A stretch of 64,000 nucleotides of DNA from Argopecten irradians (taxonomy: Eukaryota > Mollusca > Bivalvia > Pectinida > Pectinidae): contig NC_091140.1 of the NCBI RefSeq assembly GCF_041381155.1, positions 22,968,864-23,032,863 on the forward strand, written 5' to 3'. Below the pieces are notes generated by a model that saw nothing but the letters and a program-made list of their open reading frames with translations, did not search any database and was not told where the DNA came from. Of the stretch, positions 35,974-48,533 are shown one piece after another (position 1 is the first letter of the stretch; each line of letters begins with the position of its first letter). The position numbers and the translations under genes were made by a program.

Positions 35974-38900
35974 ATGGAAGAAGAGAAACCAAAGGCCTCA
36001 AGATGGAGCGTCAACAGGGAGCTCCTTCCTGTCAAGGCATTCTTCTTTTTCAGCTTAGCAGGTGAGTGTGATATGTATAGCTGAACTAATTATAAGGAGA
36101 TTAGTCATCCTCGGAAACCCATCAATTACTGCTCTATCGCTTGTGTGCGACGATTGTAAATAGTATATACCGGGTCTAGTGAATGTTGACAGACACATGT
36201 ACATAATGTAAGTTACATACCTGCATGGTAAAGATAAATATTGAGTCTGCTTTAGCATAAACCTCTCTTCTGCTTAATGTTGATCCTAAATTTCAGATGA
36301 AAATTTAATTTACATGTACATGATCCTGATTTGAAAGTTAATAAATTTCAAATTAAGGTAATTTATAATGTATATGTAAATTAAATTTAGAAAATAACTG
36401 TTATTATAAGATGTATACAGTACATATTCAAAGTGTAAACTTTAAACCTTTTGCACATTTGGTATTCAGTTTAACTTAAAGATACATACATGTAATATTA
36501 CCAGGTAATTATTGTCTTTATATATATGGGGAATTTAGGATTTCTATAAATTCTTCGAAAAACAAGTTAAGATTTCCATGCATCAAAAGAAACAATCAAA
36601 AATAAGGTTTGTCCAAAATATCACTTAAAACTTTTAAAACGAAAGCAGGTGTTTGAAATTTGGCATTCTACACACCATGAGAGTTTTGTATAATTGTGAT
36701 TTTTTTATCTTTCACAGCTGTTGGAGTTTTATTGCCGTTCATTTCTCTGTACATGAAACAAATCGGGCTGACAGCTTCAGAAACAGGATTGATATATGGA
36801 GTCATGCCATTTATAGGATTTTTTACGCGCCCCATCTTCGGATATATTTCAGATCGTTGGAAAAAACACAAGTTAACATTGATAATCTGTTGTATACTGA
36901 CGGGTATCTTTTACTTGATACTTAAGTTTGTACCACATAGCCAGTCAGGTCATGTCAACGTAAAAACAAATATACATTGTAACCAATTTAGCTCCTACAT
37001 TCGTGACTGTTATCATGTGAACTATTCTAAGCCACACACTTGCCCTCTGAACTTCAATGCATATGCTAATTTATCAAAAACAATTGTTAAAGGAGCTTCT
37101 TTAAATATTGTGCCCTTAAAAAACGACAGCGGTACTACCGATTCCTATTCTTATGATACCTATTTGTACGCTGATTCTTCATGCAGCTTTTCATGTCATC
37201 ACAAGGAGAAACAAAATGAAAAAACCAAGGTCTGTTTTACTGATCAAGTCAACACATTGGACAAACACTGCTATAATACACCTGTTGATCTAGAAAAAGA
37301 TCCAGATTTAGAATTCATCCTTAAAAACATTTCCAACATCATAGAACGAGAAGTAGTTCAGGACCAGCAGAGGGTGGGAGATTTAGTGTGTCGTGACTTT
37401 GATGTGAAATCGGTGATGTTTAGAGAGAAGACCTACTGGCAGATGATGTGTGACCAGGATACTGAGCTAACCTGTAGTCTTAAGTGTTCTGGGGCAAACG
37501 TTAAAACTTGTGAGGAAAAAGAATGGCAGGATGTAGGTAAAACTGTTGTATTTTTCTTCATATTTTTCCTATTTGGAAACGTTTTCTTCGCTCCCATTTT
37601 AAGTTTAGGAGATGCCATGACTTATGATATTTTAGGTGAGAAAAGAAACCAGTACGGGAAACAAAGACTGTGGGGCACAGTGGGATTCGCATCATTTGCC
37701 ATTACATCAACCTTTCTGATGGAATTCCTTAGCAATGATCCAGCAACTGCAGATTTTACCGTTTCTTTCATCTTATTTCTCGTGTTATTCCTACTAACTG
37801 CGGTAACTGTGTGTAAAATTTCCTCGTCTGAAGATTTACATTGTAGTAGTAACTTACGGGATATGTGTAAACTGTTTCGGTACGGCAAGGTTGTGGTGTT
37901 TCTGTCGGTAGTACTATACTTTGGCCTGCTGACGGGAGTAATTGAGACTTTCCTGTACTGGTATCTGTCAGGCCTGAGCGGGTACATCACCATCATTCCT
38001 GGCCTGTGTTTACTTGTGTCATGTTCCGTGGAGACTCCTGTGCTGTTCCTATCAGGCTATATCATAAAGAAAATCTCACATCTATGGTGTCTGTACCTCG
38101 TGTTTGTTGCGTATGCCTTACGATTTTTCTTCTACTCCCTACTGCCTAATGCCTGGTTTGTACTGCCCATAGAGATACTACATTCCATCACGTTTGGCCT
38201 GATGTGGGCCGCCGCGACATCTTACGGCAGTATCATCTCCCCACCTGGAATGTCTGCCACTATACAGGGTATCATTGGAGGACTACATTTTGGATTCGGT
38301 AAGTTACTTATGCCACAAAATCATTTAAATGTTATAAACCATAATGTATGAATCAAGTTTTTGTAAACCACATTGTACCCTAGACATGTAATTTTTGTTC
38401 TGTCATATGTTTGCATTTTGAATTTTCCAAGGTATATAGATTTGGTATGTACAGGTGATAAAATATACGTAGTTCCAAGAAAACAATATTTAAATCTACC
38501 ATGGGGAGAAGATGTTTTATCCTTAATGTTTCAGAGTTACAAGTTTAGGTAATGGTAGTCAGCCTATTACCCGAGCAGAGATTGATATAATCTTTCCATA
38601 CCTATGAGGGTGTGACAACGAAATCACAACCTGAGGGGTATTCATGGACATCCAACCTGAGGCTTGCCTAGGTTTGGATATTCATGAATTACCCAGAGGG
38701 TTGTGATTTTGTTGTCACACCCTCATAGGTAGGGAATTATTCTTTTTCTTCCATATACAAAAGAAAAAGGTGAGATACTGGTAATAGTCTTTAAAAAGAA
38801 GCTATGAAATGTTCTGTCAATCACATGTCAATGCTGAAAACGTCATCAGCAATGCACGCCATGGTTAAACCACATGGCATCATGTCAATTGTTTCACTGG

Positions 38901-41900
38901 GGTTGTCATACCCTTGGGGTTTAACAGAGAAATCTCTCATGGCTAAACCTGATGACAAATCAGTAAATGGTGGGAGAATTTATTTTCCATTATTTACTGA
39001 TGGTAAAATTTTCCCTTAGGTATTTAACTTACCGGTAAAATATAGCTGTGATCCTAATTAACTTTTAAACTTTTAGAGTTCAGTTTGGTTTGATTAGTTT
39101 AACTTAGTTCTCCTAATAACAGCTAGGGACATTTAAGGACGTACCAGGTGTAGATAGTGGAGGATAGCTGGAGTACCCGGAGAAAAACCACAGACCAGTG
39201 GGCAGTATAGATGGCAACTACCCAAAATGAAATTCTAATTTGTGACCCAGAGGTGAAGGGCTTGTAATATGTTGGGACATTTTCGACCACTCCACCACCC
39301 CAAACCAGCTAGTACACATATGTTAATGTTTTTATGAGCTATGATCACAATACTTCTGTAGAAGTTCAAACTTTAAATGTTTGAGTTTTGGTTACAGGTA
39401 AAGGTATTGGCAGCATCATAACTGGATTAATATTGGAACCTCTTGGCTTTGTGTGGACATTCCGTCTGTACAGCTTCATCTCCATCGGCTTACTAGTTCT
39501 CTACTTCATCGTTAATCAGCTGTACCTGAAACAAAGCTCATTTAACCAGGAGAAGGATCATCAAGGTTTGTGGAAGTATTCCTTCATGATGATACGTACT
39601 ACAGTAACTTAGAAAATCATCATTGTACACAACGATTAGTAAAAAATACCATTTGATGAATTTTATTTCTTTATGCAGTTATTTTTTAACTCTTTAATTT
39701 CAGGGGGCTGTACCTTTTGAATTGGGAAAACACTATATTTTATCTTTCTTGAAACATGTATATTTCAGAAAGTTTTTAGAAATTTTGAAATATATATATA
39801 TATACACACATAAAATTGGGAAAATACAGCAAAATTTCTCCAGGGGAAGGTTTTTTTTGCCCCAAATGTACCTAAAAAAAATCACGGTTAAGCTTTGTGC
39901 TGCAATACATCATTATTTTTTTTATTTTTTTTAAATTTTTTTTTTACTTTCTATGTATAAGTTTTGAGTGTCGTAGCCATTTTTCCTTTTTATATGGACT
40001 GTTTGGTGGAATATAGGGCAATGGCACTTGATGTATACATGTACAAATGTAGATTGTGTGCGAATGAAATCAATTTTGTTAATTATAATTGTATGTAATG
40101 TTTTTGGTTCATGACTCGCTCAGAAATTAAATACAGTGTATTTGAAACAATGGTGAAAATATATAATAATAAAAAAAAATATCCACTATGATGACACTGA
40201 AAGAAGAATATCTTTAGCAAATATGGAAAAAGTGAGACAATGGATATTTACAACAATTAAAAAAAAAATCACTCAAACGATATATAAATATTCACAATTC
40301 TTCTTTCCGCATGATTGTATTATAATTGAATATTAGCGTAATGTGAATCCTTGTAAGAAAGATGATGACTTCATGACTCTCACATAGCTTAGCTTACTTT
40401 AGCTTTCGCACTTGCTCTAGCGTGATTTCATCTCTCCACTCACTCCCTTTACCGGATATTCTATTTTTCTCTTAAGCTTTCTCACTCATCTACAGTAGTC
40501 CTACTTGCAACGCGCCCACGACCGTCTCGCTTGCCTCCACATCCTCTTTATTCTCTAAATACCTCTTCCTGTCTTTTCCCCCTGCTTCCCCCTCTCTCTT
40601 TTTTTTTCTGCTCACTCTCGCTGTCTTTTCCCTCTTACCCTCTCTCGTTCTGTCTTTTTTTATCCCCTTCCTCCTATCGCTTTATGTATTTTCTCTCTCT
40701 CACCCTCTCTCTGTATTTCTCTCTATCTTTCTGTATTTTCTCTCCACCCCCTCTCTCTCTACGTTGCTCTTTACTCTCACTCCCCTCCTCTCTATCTCGA
40801 TTCTCCTCTCTTTCTCTCTATCTCTGTCGGAAACAATTACTGTTAGAAACAATGAGACTTGTTATTGTGAAAGATATATAAAAGATATACATATGCTATT
40901 ATACCATTGTCGCATTGGGACCATATATGCATAGAGAATGACCTTAGCCCTGAGTGCTTAAAAAAAAAAAAATATATCACAAAGAGGGATCTGTACACCC
41001 AAAAAGGGTTTGATCGTTTTTGTAGTGTGATATTTTATATTTAAGTACCATGGAGGTTGTGATGATTGTTCAGAAATGCGAAATGAGAATTTCTTCCGAA
41101 CAAGCTGTTCCCTTTATCAATATTAATGTCAATGGTCATACTCTCGTGTATATTGAACCAGCTGGGGATATAGCGATAAATATCAATGGATAAAATCTCA
41201 TCGGGATTTATTAGCATATTCAAATGCTAATTTCCATTTAAAACAATACATTCATAAGATTCATTGTCTATTTAAACAGTTTAAGTAAAAATCTTTATTC
41301 CAAATTTATTCTAATGATACCAGCATATGACAATATTTATTTGTATTTAACATACAGAATACTGAAGTATGTGCTGGTATCGATTTTAATAAGAAGATAG
41401 CAGTATATAATGAAAAATTTGAATAGAATCATTTTTGTCTGTTACTTTCTCCTTAACACAATTTTTATCACGCTGACTAAATCACCAGAACACAATGTAG
41501 GTTATATTTAACCAACATTAGGATGTTTTATTAGAATAATAACAGTTACGACATTAAAACAAGACAAAAAGGTCCATTCAACAATTTCAGTAAAGTATTA
41601 AAGTCAGTTTGTAAAACAACTGTATACATGGATAAATGGATATATGAAATGTAATGTATTTCATTTAGTTTTCATATGTATCGCAGTTATTTGATTTATA
41701 TGACGAAAAAGAAAATGGCGAATAATTAAAAATAGATACGATAACAAAACCCGACATGGTATGAAAATTCAGAGTATCTTATTTTAAATTTTTCTGCCAT
41801 ATTTTAAATAAATACTTATATAGATAGGATTTTAATATTTTACCTGCTCTCCCATGCATGATCGTAAAAGGCAACTGAATTTGAAATACTTCATTCTTAC

Positions 41901-44900
41901 TGATATAATATTTTTTCTATATTTTATCTAACTTTCTGTTTGATCTTTTCTTTATATTGTTCATGTCTTTATGGCGGAAATCGAGAATAGCGCAAAAATC
42001 GTGACACACAAAAGAGACATCGACGTTGCGAATGGTAAAACTCCTTGAAAAATCAATATGAAAAAATTATCATCATGCTTAAAGGGACAATTCATTCTAC
42101 GAGAACATTAAAATTTGTATATATATCGGAAAACCCCCAGTTCTAATGGAAATTAGATCAGTCGGTTTTACTGTGATATGTCAGAAAATCCCATGGTGGT
42201 GAAATGCGTGTGAAATGTTCAAACTCACTCGCTGTCCGCCATTACACATTGTGGTCGAATATGTTGTATGCCGAACCCAGTCCCTTGCTCGTAGAGTAAT
42301 GCTACTTTTGTCTAGAACAGCTCAAATCGCTCTGACAGAAGTGTGTTTACCTTATTAGGTGAATTGTCTTGCCTAAAAAATCATTATATCACCTCCACAG
42401 TGGTTATGTAGTTCATTTGTTTAACGTGCGTGACTTTGGCTCGGATATTGGTACAGCGTACATATTGTACCTGCTTAATCGTATTGATCAACGATTTGTA
42501 ATTACAACGGTATCAATTAAAATACTAAACAATGACGTGGAATTCGTCAATATCTTATGTTATATGTTTCATAAGAAATGAAGAACAATACATTTATGCC
42601 ATATTTTGCTTCTTGGTTATGTAAAAGAATTGGCGTTAGTGAATTGTCTCTTTAATCTATACAAACGTTCCCCCACCTATTGTCGGGAACCCACAAGTCA
42701 TTGATCTATCGACGACATTTCCCACACCCAAAACATTTAGGATAATTAACTTACATTATATATAATAATAATAATAAAAATACTGTAAAAGGTTTCTTCA
42801 TAATTCCAATTGTTCTGAAATCAGAACAATTTTTTGTTCCAGCAAAATTAATGTAGTGTAACTTACTTACTTTTGGAAAAAATCTACTTTTTGTGTCCCT
42901 ATTTCCCCGATCCAGATATTCACTTTTGCCATACTTGAAAGGTCTATATCACTACGGTGTTTATTCCCGTTGAAAACAAGCGTTCTGACGCCCTTCGCGG
43001 GTTAAGTTCATTTTATGAATTTAAAGTCAACAAAAGAAGTGGATCAATATCAAGAAACAATGCATTTTCATCACAAATATCGACATTAGTCGGGCACAGA
43101 ACTCGATACCGGATTATAAGAATTTCCTGTAATAAATGCAATAGGAAAATCTTACGATGTCAGTAAATAAATGTTTAATTTCTTTCGTTTGATTCAATTT
43201 CTAAATTTGATGACTTGATCCCGAACATTCCAGTGACGTCACTTTTAGTAGGAGTGAATGAAACGGCAGTCAGTCCCGCCAAACAGTGATGTCACAATCA
43301 CCGTAATGACGTGGCTTACATATTTCCCACGGTAGTCAAAAGGAGTACACACTCATTCGGTTTAGTGAATGCATCTTTTCTTGATCATCAAAGAAGCGTT
43401 TCGCTTTGAGTGAAATCGTGTAAATAACAGACAATTTGCTTTCGTTTTGAATACCATCTTCTGTATATATAATGAAAAAGTTGCAGGATAAACAGAATAC
43501 ACAGTCACTATCTTACAATACAAGTTTTATTTTGGTGTCGACAGGGAAAACCGAGATGACTCGGCAAAACCTCTTCATCTCATCTCCTCGCATAAACGAT
43601 AGCAGCATCGATATTAATTTTAGCAAAATAAAAATGTCCAACGTTGGAAATATTGCAAGAAAATTCATTATTTACATAAACCAGTAATGAGAATAAACAT
43701 TTATTTCATCTAGACTAAATAATTTGCAAATCCCATACACCGCCTGCAAGGAGATGTCCTTGGCCTATCGCTACCCACGATGCTCTCGATCGTGGTCTTA
43801 TATTATGTAACTTTTTATGGGATATTAAATCTAGATATATCTGTTTTCAACAGTTAAATTTCTATGAACATGTGTAAAACAAGCAGTCTGAACTGCTATT
43901 CCGAGACCGTAAAATACAATCTTGGTCACCTCAGCCAAAACACAGGGGCACGCAAATTATAAAACTCGGTTAGCTTTTTTATTGTCATTATTGTTATATA
44001 CACTGTATGTATTATTTAAACGAAAACATATATTTTACCTAAGAAGCCAATGTCATAATGTAAGTATCGGTTAGCTTTTAATAATAATAATAATAATGAA
44101 CTTTATTTATTGAGGATGGATTTACATGTTAAGCCAAAGGCTTATCTATCACTTGGTCCTCCTGTTAGTAAAACAGTGGAATGTGTTGCCTACATAGCCA
44201 AATCACACTATAGTCTATAAAATGGTACTTTCTGCTCCGGCTTATTGACGTTCAACATAACTGGGCGTGGTGTACTGTTTCGTGTCTTGGCCACCGTACG
44301 GCTATGACATAGAATTAAGTGTAAGATATATTTATATCAATGATAATATCAACATAACAAATATCCTCGGATGGTGAAAGTACGTTCAACAATATACAAC
44401 CAAATCACGTGACAAGTGTGTAACGGTGTTATAAATAGTGAACAGAGTCGGAACAAACCTCAACATGACATTTTTTAAATGTACCATGCTGCTTTTATGT
44501 GGACAATACAACATATTTGTTTTACCACCATCAGATCGTGTAACGTCTACACACTTGTTAGGGCCCCGCATCGAGATGCGGGTGCCCTATAGTAATCAGG
44601 TTGTCCGTCCGTCTGTCCGTCTGTCCGTCCGTCTGTCCGTTTTTTTTCTTTTGCACATTAATGATGGAAGGGAGTGGAGTATTTTCCCCATATTTTACAT
44701 GATGATTCCCCATCCATCCTAGATCTGCTTGGTAATTTTTCAGGCTGAAATTAAATTAAAAAATCGGCCATCTTGGATTTTAACATTTAAAAAAATCACA
44801 ATGTTGTTGCTCTTAACTGATAAACATTTTGTTATAACATTATGATGCAAAGTTGTTCAGAATTAAACAAGGAGTTGACTGTCCAAAGGTAAGGTCATGG

Positions 44901-46167
44901 GCCAAGGTTACTAAGTCAAAGGTCAAGGTCAAATTTAAAAAAATTATTTTCTCATGAACATTTTGCTACAACATTTATAATGAAGCAGAGTTGTTCAGAA
45001 TTAAACAAGAAGTCAACTCACCAAAGTTTTGACTGACCAAAGGTAAGATCATGGGGTCACTGCATCAAAGGTTGTGGACACATTTTCCATTTTTGGACTT
45101 ATTAACAATTTGTTATGACATAATAAATAAAATTATTCATTGCTTAATATATTAATTAAAGTCAATATGATTTGAATCAAAATGGCTACATGATATGATT
45201 AGAATCAAAAAGGATTCAAGTTAAATACTTGGAAGACTTTTTCCAAAGAATTATAATAATGTACCATCATCGGTTTCCCAATTAATGTTGACATTAATTA
45301 TTTATTAGCAACATATAGCTAACACGGAAGAATTCGTTGTCAAAATACCACTTTTTCACTTAAGCACGTCAGACACATAGCGGGGCCCTTTCTGACGTGT
45401 CAGTGTTCTAATTATTCAGTGTATTTAACTAACTGTTCAATTAGTTAAAACACATAGTCTTTGTCAATGTGATTGTTTGTACTACATTTAAAGAAATATC
45501 GAGAGGGAAAACATGTTCAGAATCGATTCCATATTTGATTCTATATCATTATCTCAGCAAGATGATAACGGAAGTGTATTTAACTAACTGTTCAATTAGT
45601 TAAAACACATAGTCTTTGTCAATGTGATTGTTTGTACTACATTTAAAGAAATATCGAGAGGGAAAACATGTTCAGAATCGATTCCGTATTTGATTCTATA
45701 TCATTATCTCAGCAAGATGATAACGGAAGTGATATATTTAACTTATTTGTCTTTTAGTAACATTACAATATTTACCTAAAAGATATGATATATGATGTTT
45801 TTTTAACAGAGAATATTCTTGTTACGTCGATTAAATGTTATATTTTAATTTATTATCTAGCAGCACAAGTCTGACTTAAAAACTTCCTAAAATCATTAAA
45901 CTGTTGATAGTAAAAAAAAAAAAAAATATCAGAGTGGAATCAAGATTTGATTCTGATCCAATGCTTGACTACAATAATTGTATTTGCTATTTTGTAAAAC
46001 ATCAAGTCTTCTTCTTTACACCAAAACAATGACTTATCGTTTTTGATGTTTTATCTGTAGAAAATACTGAGGAGCCGACAGTGTCCACTGATAGTACTCT
46101 AGAGGCAGGCCAGAGTTTGTTATCAGATCAGGAAAAATCACAAGCAGATCATCCAACTTCACAGTAG
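35974..46167 (+). CDS. MFSD6-type major facilitator transporter, complete (paralogue B)
   Basis: Four coding exons, 35974-36061, 36718-38298, 39398-39565 and 46061-46167, join in phase to 647 aa. Exon 1 begins MEEEKPKASRWSVNRELLPV and leads into the first membrane helix. Exon 2 holds the MFS core: LYMKQIGLTASETGLIYGVM, then the cytoplasmic MFS loop motif FGYISDRWKKHK. A hydrophilic loop of about 195 residues (roughly 100-297) follows, with more than ten cysteines and several N-glycosylation sequons (NYS, NLS, NDS, NIS), before the remaining helices (for example TYDILGEKRNQYGKQRLWGT). A large extracellular loop after the first helices is characteristic of MFSD6. Exon 3 carries the last helix and exon 4 a Glu/Ser-rich cytosolic tail. 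The last intron is 6.5 kb and full of transposons. Substrate is unknown; the start ATG is the only one in exon 1. Confidence 0.9.
38582..38750. mobile_element. Hairpin MITE in MFSD6-like intron 2
   Basis: Arms CCTATGAGGGTGTGACAACG (38601-38620) and TTGTTGTCACACCCTCATAG pair almost perfectly. Pairing continues inward to AATCACAACC / GGTTGTGATT and outward to weaker AT-rich pairing. No open frame and no certain target duplication. Confidence 0.7.
39086..39306 (-). mobile_element. SINE, diverged
   Basis: Reverse orientation copy of the 48306-48521 SINE. It shows the tail (CTCCTAATAACAGCTAGG), then GTACCAGGTGTAGATAGTGG and GGAGTACCCGGAGAAAAACC, the block AGAGGTGAAGGGCTTGTAAT and a degraded A-box end. 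It lies in MFSD6-like intron 2, ending about 90 bp before exon 3. Confidence 0.75.
40430..40835. repeat. Pyrimidine-rich (CT) low-complexity tract
   Basis: About 400 bp dominated by CTCTCT, TTTCTC and CCCTC on the + strand, inside the long last intron of the MFSD6-like gene. The open frame across it encodes mostly Leu, Ser, Phe and Pro, a composition effect, so it is not called a gene. Confidence 0.8.
42079..42655. mobile_element. TTAA-flanked MITE (AGGGACAATTCA family)
   Basis: TTAA at 42079-42082 and 42652-42655 encloses 569 bp ending in perfect-looking inverted termini, AGGGACAATTCA on the left and TGAATTGTCTCT on the right. An internal copy of the right-end motif (GGTGAATTGTCTTGCC) lies near 42358. 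It is in the last MFSD6-like intron and has no coding capacity. Confidence 0.8.
44558..45390. mobile_element. Dispersed element with GGGCCCCGC ends
   Basis: The left end is TTAGGGCCCCGCATCGAGAT, then a small hairpin GCATCGAGATGC, GGTGCCCTATAGT and a TGTCCGTC microsatellite. The right end is CATAGCGGGGCCCTTT, pairing with the left terminus. Inside are two diverged direct repeats containing GTTCAGAATTAAACAAG and CCAAAGGTAAG. The GGTCAAGGTCAAA and CCATCTTGGATTTT blocks are common in bivalve repeats, from memory. No open frame. Confidence 0.6.
45417..45731. repeat. Recent 155-bp tandem duplication
   Basis: Two adjacent copies, period 155 bp, of a segment starting GTGTATTTAACTAACTGTTC and ending GATGATAACGGAAGTG. 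By eye they differ by a single substitution (CCATATTTG versus CCGTATTTG). The duplication is intronic, about 330 bp before the last MFSD6-like exon. Confidence 0.9.
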
Positions 46168-48293
46168 CTGATGATTTAATTTTACCTTTGCAGTACCAAG
46201 GCTGCATCAGTGCAAGGTCATCGCCATAGCAGTACCAAGGTTGTACCAGGACATAGTACCACGGTGATATCACGAGTGACGAGTCACTTCATTTTTTCTG
46301 ACGTCAGTTTAGTGTTTCTGTCTGACGTCACATGAATTTCCAGCCAATGAAAATCGCTCCAGGTCACATTACACTAGTGACATATGCAAAAAATATTACA
46401 CGGGCGAAATCACTGTATATCAGATGGATTATGTGATTAATATATATAAGTTACTTGTATGTATAATAATGTTGTCACCGAGTACTTATCTTGATCAAAA
46501 GCATTTAGTTTCTGAAAATGCTTATTTTTTTCTTTAAAATTTTGGCACAATGTATAAAACCTGAAATAATCATTACGAGATGTAGTTTATAATTGTTAGA
46601 TTATATATGTTAGTTTGTTACTACTAGTGTTGAATCTTGTTTACTTGTCATATGATCTCATATAACTAGAAGACTGTTCAGTTATTCAAAGTATTTTGTT
46701 GGTCCTCACCAATCTTGAAGCTCCACCATGGTTCTGTAGACTTTATATGATGTCATTGTACTTTATTTTCTGTAAATATTATCGACTCTCCCTTCCTCTT
46801 CTATTATCCTGATATGTACAAATTCTTAATGAAATTGGCTTAATATCGTAATCAAAGATTTCAATGGGAAAGTAAATGTTAGAGGCGGAGAAACGATTCA
46901 TCTTTCACTTGCCTGATAAAGATCTGCCAATGTTGGTATCTAGCACTAAAATGTACTACTGTATACTGTAGTTGTTAAATTTTGCAAGGAGAAAATTTCG
47001 CGATCTATTCTTTGATACTTGTTCTCAGAGAGAAATGTTCACACATTTGTCGATATCAGACAGTACTTACCAGTAATATATATACATGTTATCTAATTGA
47101 TCATTCTTTCCATTTATTTGTGGGGTATTTAATTTCATGGAAATTAACTTAACTACATATATAGGGAAATTTAATCACCATGAAAAAGACCCAATTACAT
47201 ATAATCATCAAATTCTGATGTTATTGTACGAACAGTGTTCAAGTGCCTCCATCTTACAAAGATCAAGGCCATATAAGGGCATTTTATACTATCATGCCGG
47301 TCAGTGATAGTAACAAATTATATAATTTGTTAGAAATAAACGTTTTACTGTAAGCATGATTTTTCTCTTTTGGCTCACTATATAGGGTGTCAGTATGTAC
47401 AGAGTATGATGATTAATTGTTGATATTCTGTAAATTATACTCAGGACACGAGGAGTAATACACTGGTGCTAGACATTTACATGTCAGGAAACTAAATGAA
47501 AAATGTCTTAATGGTGTTGAAAGCAAAACATGAGAACTGTGGTTTGTAAGATTTACCAAGTCCTATGCAGTATATGTTGAAGACAACCTATGTATATTTT
47601 TATTGTATTTTATCTACCAGTTTTGCCAAGTTTTCTTTGGGTTTAAAGGTATTGAGCAAATATATAATTTTATACACAGAATATTATGTAACAATGTGCA
47701 TTTATTTGTTGTAACATGAAAATTGTTCCCTGGTTTACCAGATAGGTAGATGAAACATTTCTTTTTCATTATTTTTTTTGCATTTCACTTATTACAATAT
47801 AACCTTATCATGATAAGTTCTCATGTTTAGTTAAGTAAATGTATTGAATGATAATTCTTCAACATTTTAAAGGACCATTTCACCTCATTTGTATCTTCAA
47901 CATTTTAGAGGACCATTTCACCTCATTTCTACTCAAGCAGCAGATTTTGTTTAAATTAATGACCCTGACCCATTTCAAGGCTATCTGGTTTCAATATGTT
48001 CCTGGACCAATCTTATGAGTTAATAAAAGGGGGTATTAGGGACAGATTACCTTAATATTGTACTTTAATGAGGCCATCGGCATGCAATACATACGGTACT
48101 TATTGATTTCAAATTACTAAACAACCACATAAAATGATTGAAAGATGAAATGAGATGAAAATAATATGATAATCAAGGGACTAAAGATGATAAGCCTGAA
48201 ACATATTTATGACCCAATTTTCAAATATTTGAAAACTTTTTTCTTCAATCAGCGTCTTGATTACCAATGGTCTGTGATATGAAGTGCCAAGAA
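46168..48293. other. 3' flank of MFSD6-like gene B
   Basis: Contains the 3' UTR at its start, though its end cannot be fixed. A 31-bp segment (TCTTCAACATTTTARAGGAC then CATTTCACCTC) is repeated directly at 47866-47927. No other gene or bounded transposon is seen. Confidence 0.45.
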
Positions 48294-48305
48294 TAACCTT
48301 TACCA

Positions 48306-48521
48306 TTGGTTTGTTTAGTTTTACGTCCTATTAACAGCCAGGGTCATGTAAGGATGTGCCAGGTGTGTTGGTGGAGGAAAGCTGGAGTACCCGTAGAAAA
48401 ACTACCGACCAGCGGTCAGTACCTGGCAACTGCCCCACATGGGATTCGAACCCGCATCCCAGAGGTGGAGGGCTTGTGGTAATATGTCAGAACATCTTAA
48501 CCACTCGGCCACCGCGGCCCC
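48306..48521 (-). mobile_element. Full-length tRNA-derived SINE with target duplication
   Basis: On the minus strand it begins GGGGCCGCGGTGGCCGAGTG, with an intact pol III A box (TGGCCGAGTGG) and B box (GGTTCGAATCC). A tRNA-unrelated body follows, then the tail GGCTGTTAATAGGACGTAAA + ACTAAACAAAC. Direct repeats TAACCTTTACCA at 48294-48305 and 48522-48533 flank it. It is the best-preserved of the SINE copies here and probably the youngest. The head resembles a tRNA-Ser/Leu type. Confidence 0.92.
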
Positions 48522-48533
48522 TAACCTTTACCA

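Noticed and set aside
40531..40881. 116-codon frame rich in Leu, Ser, Phe and Pro
   Set aside because: Produced by a CT-rich low-complexity tract within an intron; no recognisable protein features.
48420..48521. Possible tRNA gene (A and B boxes present)
   Set aside because: The tRNA-like head is continuous with a SINE body and flanked by target duplications, and it does not fold into a full tRNA by eye.
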